Below are positions 62,202 through 64,000 of a stretch of 64,000 bases of DNA, piece by piece. Each line of letters opens with the position of its first letter. Within the stretch, counting starts at the first letter, position 1. The notes under the pieces were generated by a model, which was given only the letters and a program-made list of their open reading frames with translations, had not been told where the DNA came from and did not search any database. The position numbers were made by a program, and so were the translations under genes. Origin of the DNA: Burkholderia sp. WSM2232 (GTDB lineage Bacteria; Pseudomonadota; Gammaproteobacteria; Burkholderiales; Burkholderiaceae); contig NZ_AWZV01000013.1 in NCBI RefSeq assembly GCF_000472545.1, forward strand, positions 103,548 to 167,547, written 5' to 3'.

Positions 62202-62237
62202 AGATATGTCTTAAGATGTGTCGTAAGATATATATCT
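62202..62237. promoter_or_regulatory. Probable PadR operator palindromes
   Basis: A perfect 12-bp palindrome AGATATATATCT (62226-62237) covers the -10. A second palindrome TCTTAAGA (62209-62216) lies one turn downstream within AGATATGTCTTAAGAT. The repeated TAAGAT half-sites fit a dimeric repressor binding twice, i.e. autoregulation. Confidence 0.6.
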
Positions 62238-62253
62238 AAAGATGGTTTGTCAA
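62225..62253 (-). promoter_or_regulatory. padR (yqjI-like) promoter
   Basis: Minus strand: perfect -35 TTGACA (62253-62248), 17-bp spacer, -10 TATCTT (62230-62225). The start site is predicted near 62218, about 29 bp before the ATG. Confidence 0.6.
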
Positions 62254-62375
62254 AGTATTTTTGGGGGGGATGCCGGGCGGGGCCGGCCGCTCCATGCGAA
62301 GCGTTTGCTGCGAGAAAACGCCCACGACGTAGTCGCCGGCCCCTCGCGCACAAGGCCGGCGTCACGCGCGACGGT

Positions 62376-63998
62376 TTACGGCGCGAGTTGCCAGCGCAAA
62401 ACCGGATGAGCCCCGTCCGTCGGCAACGCCCACACACCATCCGGGCCGAAGTCGTAGCCGGCGAAAGACGCCGGGGTCGCCATCTGCGCGGTGGTGAGAC
62501 CATTTGCGGCGGGCACCGGCGTGCCCGTACTGACGCCGATGCTTGTCCCCGTCGCGACCTTGTTCCAGTAGACATTGCTGGCAACGGTTCCGTTGTTGAT
62601 GTCGGCGACGCCCACGGTAGGCGGCCCGCCCGCGGGTCCGTAGCGGTTGCTCAGCGGGCTGGTCGAGAAGGATTCTTCGATGATTCCGGTGTTGCGGAGC
62701 ACGAGGCCTGCCGCCGCGCCCGACAGACACGTGGAGCCGTAGCCGCCGCAGTAATTCGGCGCGAACTCCACCGTACCGGTTGCGTACGACTGACTGATGC
62801 GTCCGGTGTTGCTGGCCGCCAGCCCGCCTCCGCCGCCGGTATGCGCGAAAGCGAAGACGTCGCCCGCGGCGAATGATTGCTGTATGGACCCGCCGTTTGA
62901 GCCGACAAGGCCACCGGCTCCGCCTTCGCTCCTGACGGCTGCGTCACTGGACGACCGGACAATCGTGCCGTTGTTCCACCCGACCAGTCCGCCGGAGCTT
63001 GCGCTTGCGCTGCCGCCAGCCGAGACATCCACGCGCCCGCTCGTGTGCGCGTTGGCAATGGTTCCCTCGTTGACGCCGGCGAGCAGTCCAAAACCTCCAT
63101 AACTTCCGAAGTCTCTCAGCGTGCCTTGCACGGTTACGTTGCGCACGACGCCACCGCTGCCGATCACGGCGAACAGGCCGTGCGCGTCGTGGCCGGCCGG
63201 CGGCGGGCCCGGCGAGAACGAAGTGCTGAGGCTGACATTCGAGAGCGTATGTCCGAAGCCGTCGAATTGCCCCGTGAAGGGTGCGAGGACGCCGCCGATC
63301 GCCGTGTTGTGTGCGCCGTCGGGAAGGGTGGCGTCGACATCTTTTCCCAAGGCGTAGTTGCCGGCGAGATCGACCGAAACGTTTTGCAGATCGGTCGCGC
63401 TGTTGACCAGCTTGTAACCGGTCACCTGGGTCACCAGCGCGCTGAACGGCGACGCTGCCCACGCGCTGTTCGTGTGGATCGTCCCCGGGCTGTAGCTGCC
63501 GTTCATGTCGTATAGCGCAGTGACCGTGCCGGTGCTGCCCGACCAGTCGATGGTGCCGTGGTTGAGCACGCTGCCGCCGTTGTCGATGCCTGCGGCGTCT
63601 GCTCGCAACACGAGGTTGCCGCTGCCGGTGTTCCTGAGCGTCCTGGCCGGGGCGATCGTCACGTTGCGCGAAGCAACCAGCGCTAACGACGCCGGACCGC
63701 TCCAGTCGAGATTCGACGCCACCGTCATCTCACCGGCCGCGCCATGCCCGCCGGTCGCAATTGCGTTGATCGAGGTGCCGGCGTTCAGGCTGCGCGCGAA
63801 GGCGGCCGCCGTAGGGTGATCGACGGTGAAGTCAGGCGTCGAAACGCTCCATAGTCCCGCTTCTACAGCAGCGTCTTTCTTTAACGTCAGCGAGTTCGCG
63901 AGTGTGTCGACGGTGCCGCCGCTGCCGTCTGCATTGGTTGCGTTGAGCGTGCCTTGTTGCGTGACGTGACCGCTGTCGGCGACCAGCCAGATATGGCC
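62376..63998 (-). CDS. Filamentous haemagglutinin-type adhesin, C-terminal part (5' beyond window)
   Basis: The frame is open through the ATG at 63728 to the window end, so the gene is partial; 540 codons are visible. Upstream residues GHIWLVADSGHVTQQGTLNATNADGSGG and the later WSVSTPDFTVDHPTAAAFARSLNAGTSI are typical haemagglutination-repeat beta-helix sequence. The C-terminal 300 residues carry GLUG-type repeats (GLLAGVNEGTIANAHTSGRV, GLVGWNNGTIVRSSSDAAV, GLVGSNGGSIQQSFAAGDV). It is probably a large secreted surface protein; no two-partner transporter is seen here. Confidence 0.88.
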   Translation of the reverse strand, partial: GHIWLVADSGHVTQQGTLNATNADGSGGTVDTLANSLTLKKDAAVEAGLWSVSTPDFTVDHPTAAAFARSLNAGTSINAIATGGHGAAGEMTVASNLDWSGPASLALVASRNVTIAPARTLRNTGSGNLVLRADAAGIDNGGSVLNHGTIDWSGSTGTVTALYDMNGSYSPGTIHTNSAWAASPFSALVTQVTGYKLVNSATDLQNVSVDLAGNYALGKDVDATLPDGAHNTAIGGVLAPFTGQFDGFGHTLSNVSLSTSFSPGPPPAGHDAHGLFAVIGSGGVVRNVTVQGTLRDFGSYGGFGLLAGVNEGTIANAHTSGRVDVSAGGSASASSGGLVGWNNGTIVRSSSDAAVRSEGGAGGLVGSNGGSIQQSFAAGDVFAFAHTGGGGGLAASNTGRISQSYATGTVEFAPNYCGGYGSTCLSGAAAGLVLRNTGIIEESFSTSPLSNRYGPAGGPPTVGVADINNGTVASNVYWNKVATGTSIGVSTGTPVPAANGLTTAQMATPASFAGYDFGPDGVWALPTDGAHPVLRWQLAP

Positions 63999-64000
63999 GT

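Noticed and set aside
1..64000. tRNA, rRNA, insertion sequence or prophage genes
   Set aside because: No TTCGA-loop cloverleaf, transposase, integrase or phage structural gene could be found by reading. A tRNAscan or ISfinder search would be the decisive test.

Overview
The window is high-GC DNA (mid-60s % by eye) with the gene content of a beta-proteobacterium of the Burkholderiaceae, most likely Paraburkholderia or a close relative (Caballeronia, Burkholderia). The assignment rests on a trimeric-type Gram-negative porin, a DUF4148 protein, a second infA with a basic tail, paired accessory catabolic operons with LysR, AraC and sigma-54 regulators, and GC-rich microsatellites between genes. 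It reads like an accessory or second-chromosome region. I see no rRNA, tRNA, CRISPR array, insertion sequence or prophage.

Layout. 1-6.2 kb: small hypothetical gene with a Fur-box-like palindrome upstream, membrane fatty acid desaturase, secreted small protein, CDP-diacylglycerol diphosphatase, amidase, ferritin-like protein. 6.5-12.8 kb: FMN reductase, a candidate small RNA with an anti-Shine-Dalgarno loop (about 7494-7560), J-domain protein, arsenate-reductase/LMW-phosphatase-like protein, short H-NS-type protein, MFS exporter. 12.9-18.5 kb: an R-body (refractile body) locus with two near-identical RebB genes, a third short RebB, a RebB-like domain fused to a long low-complexity N-terminus, a coiled-coil protein, a dedicated sigma factor, and next to it a Crp/Fnr regulator and two unrecognised genes. 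R-bodies are contractile protein ribbons; this is the most unusual system in the window.

18.7-31.5 kb: a non-phosphorylative L-rhamnose pathway. It encodes mutarotase, dehydrogenase, lactonase, rhamnonate dehydratase and a second SDR (probable 2-keto-3-deoxyrhamnonate dehydrogenase), a rhamnonate-type MFS carrier, a complete sugar ABC importer, a LysR regulator and a convergent porin. The final FAH-family hydrolase of the diketo route is absent from the window. 31.6-39.6 kb: an Fbp/Afu-type ABC importer, a TctDE-like two-component system, and the nitrate-sensing NasS-NasT pair. 40-50 kb: infA2, a small YKGYE-family protein, a DauR/YheO-like regulator, 2Fe-2S ferredoxin, AcoR-like sigma-54 activator, AzgA-type purine permease, and slipin with NfeD protease.

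50.2-59 kb: an AraC regulator divergent from a valine/isobutyrate operon (acyl-CoA dehydrogenase, acyl-CoA ligase, mmsA, mmsB, enoyl-CoA hydratase, 3-hydroxyisobutyryl-CoA hydrolase) that yields propionyl-CoA. 59-62.2 kb: MFS transporter, then a YqjH-like ferric reductase and a YqjI-like His-rich PadR regulator whose promoter carries a perfect palindrome over the -10. 62.4-64 kb: the C-terminal part of a filamentous-haemagglutinin-type adhesin running off the window end.

Short tandem repeats recur between genes (7 bp at 1949, 5 bp at 31555, 9 bp at 42321, 14 bp at 45566, 15 bp at 59012). The (AGCCG)8 tract lies directly upstream of the porin and is the best phase-variation candidate.
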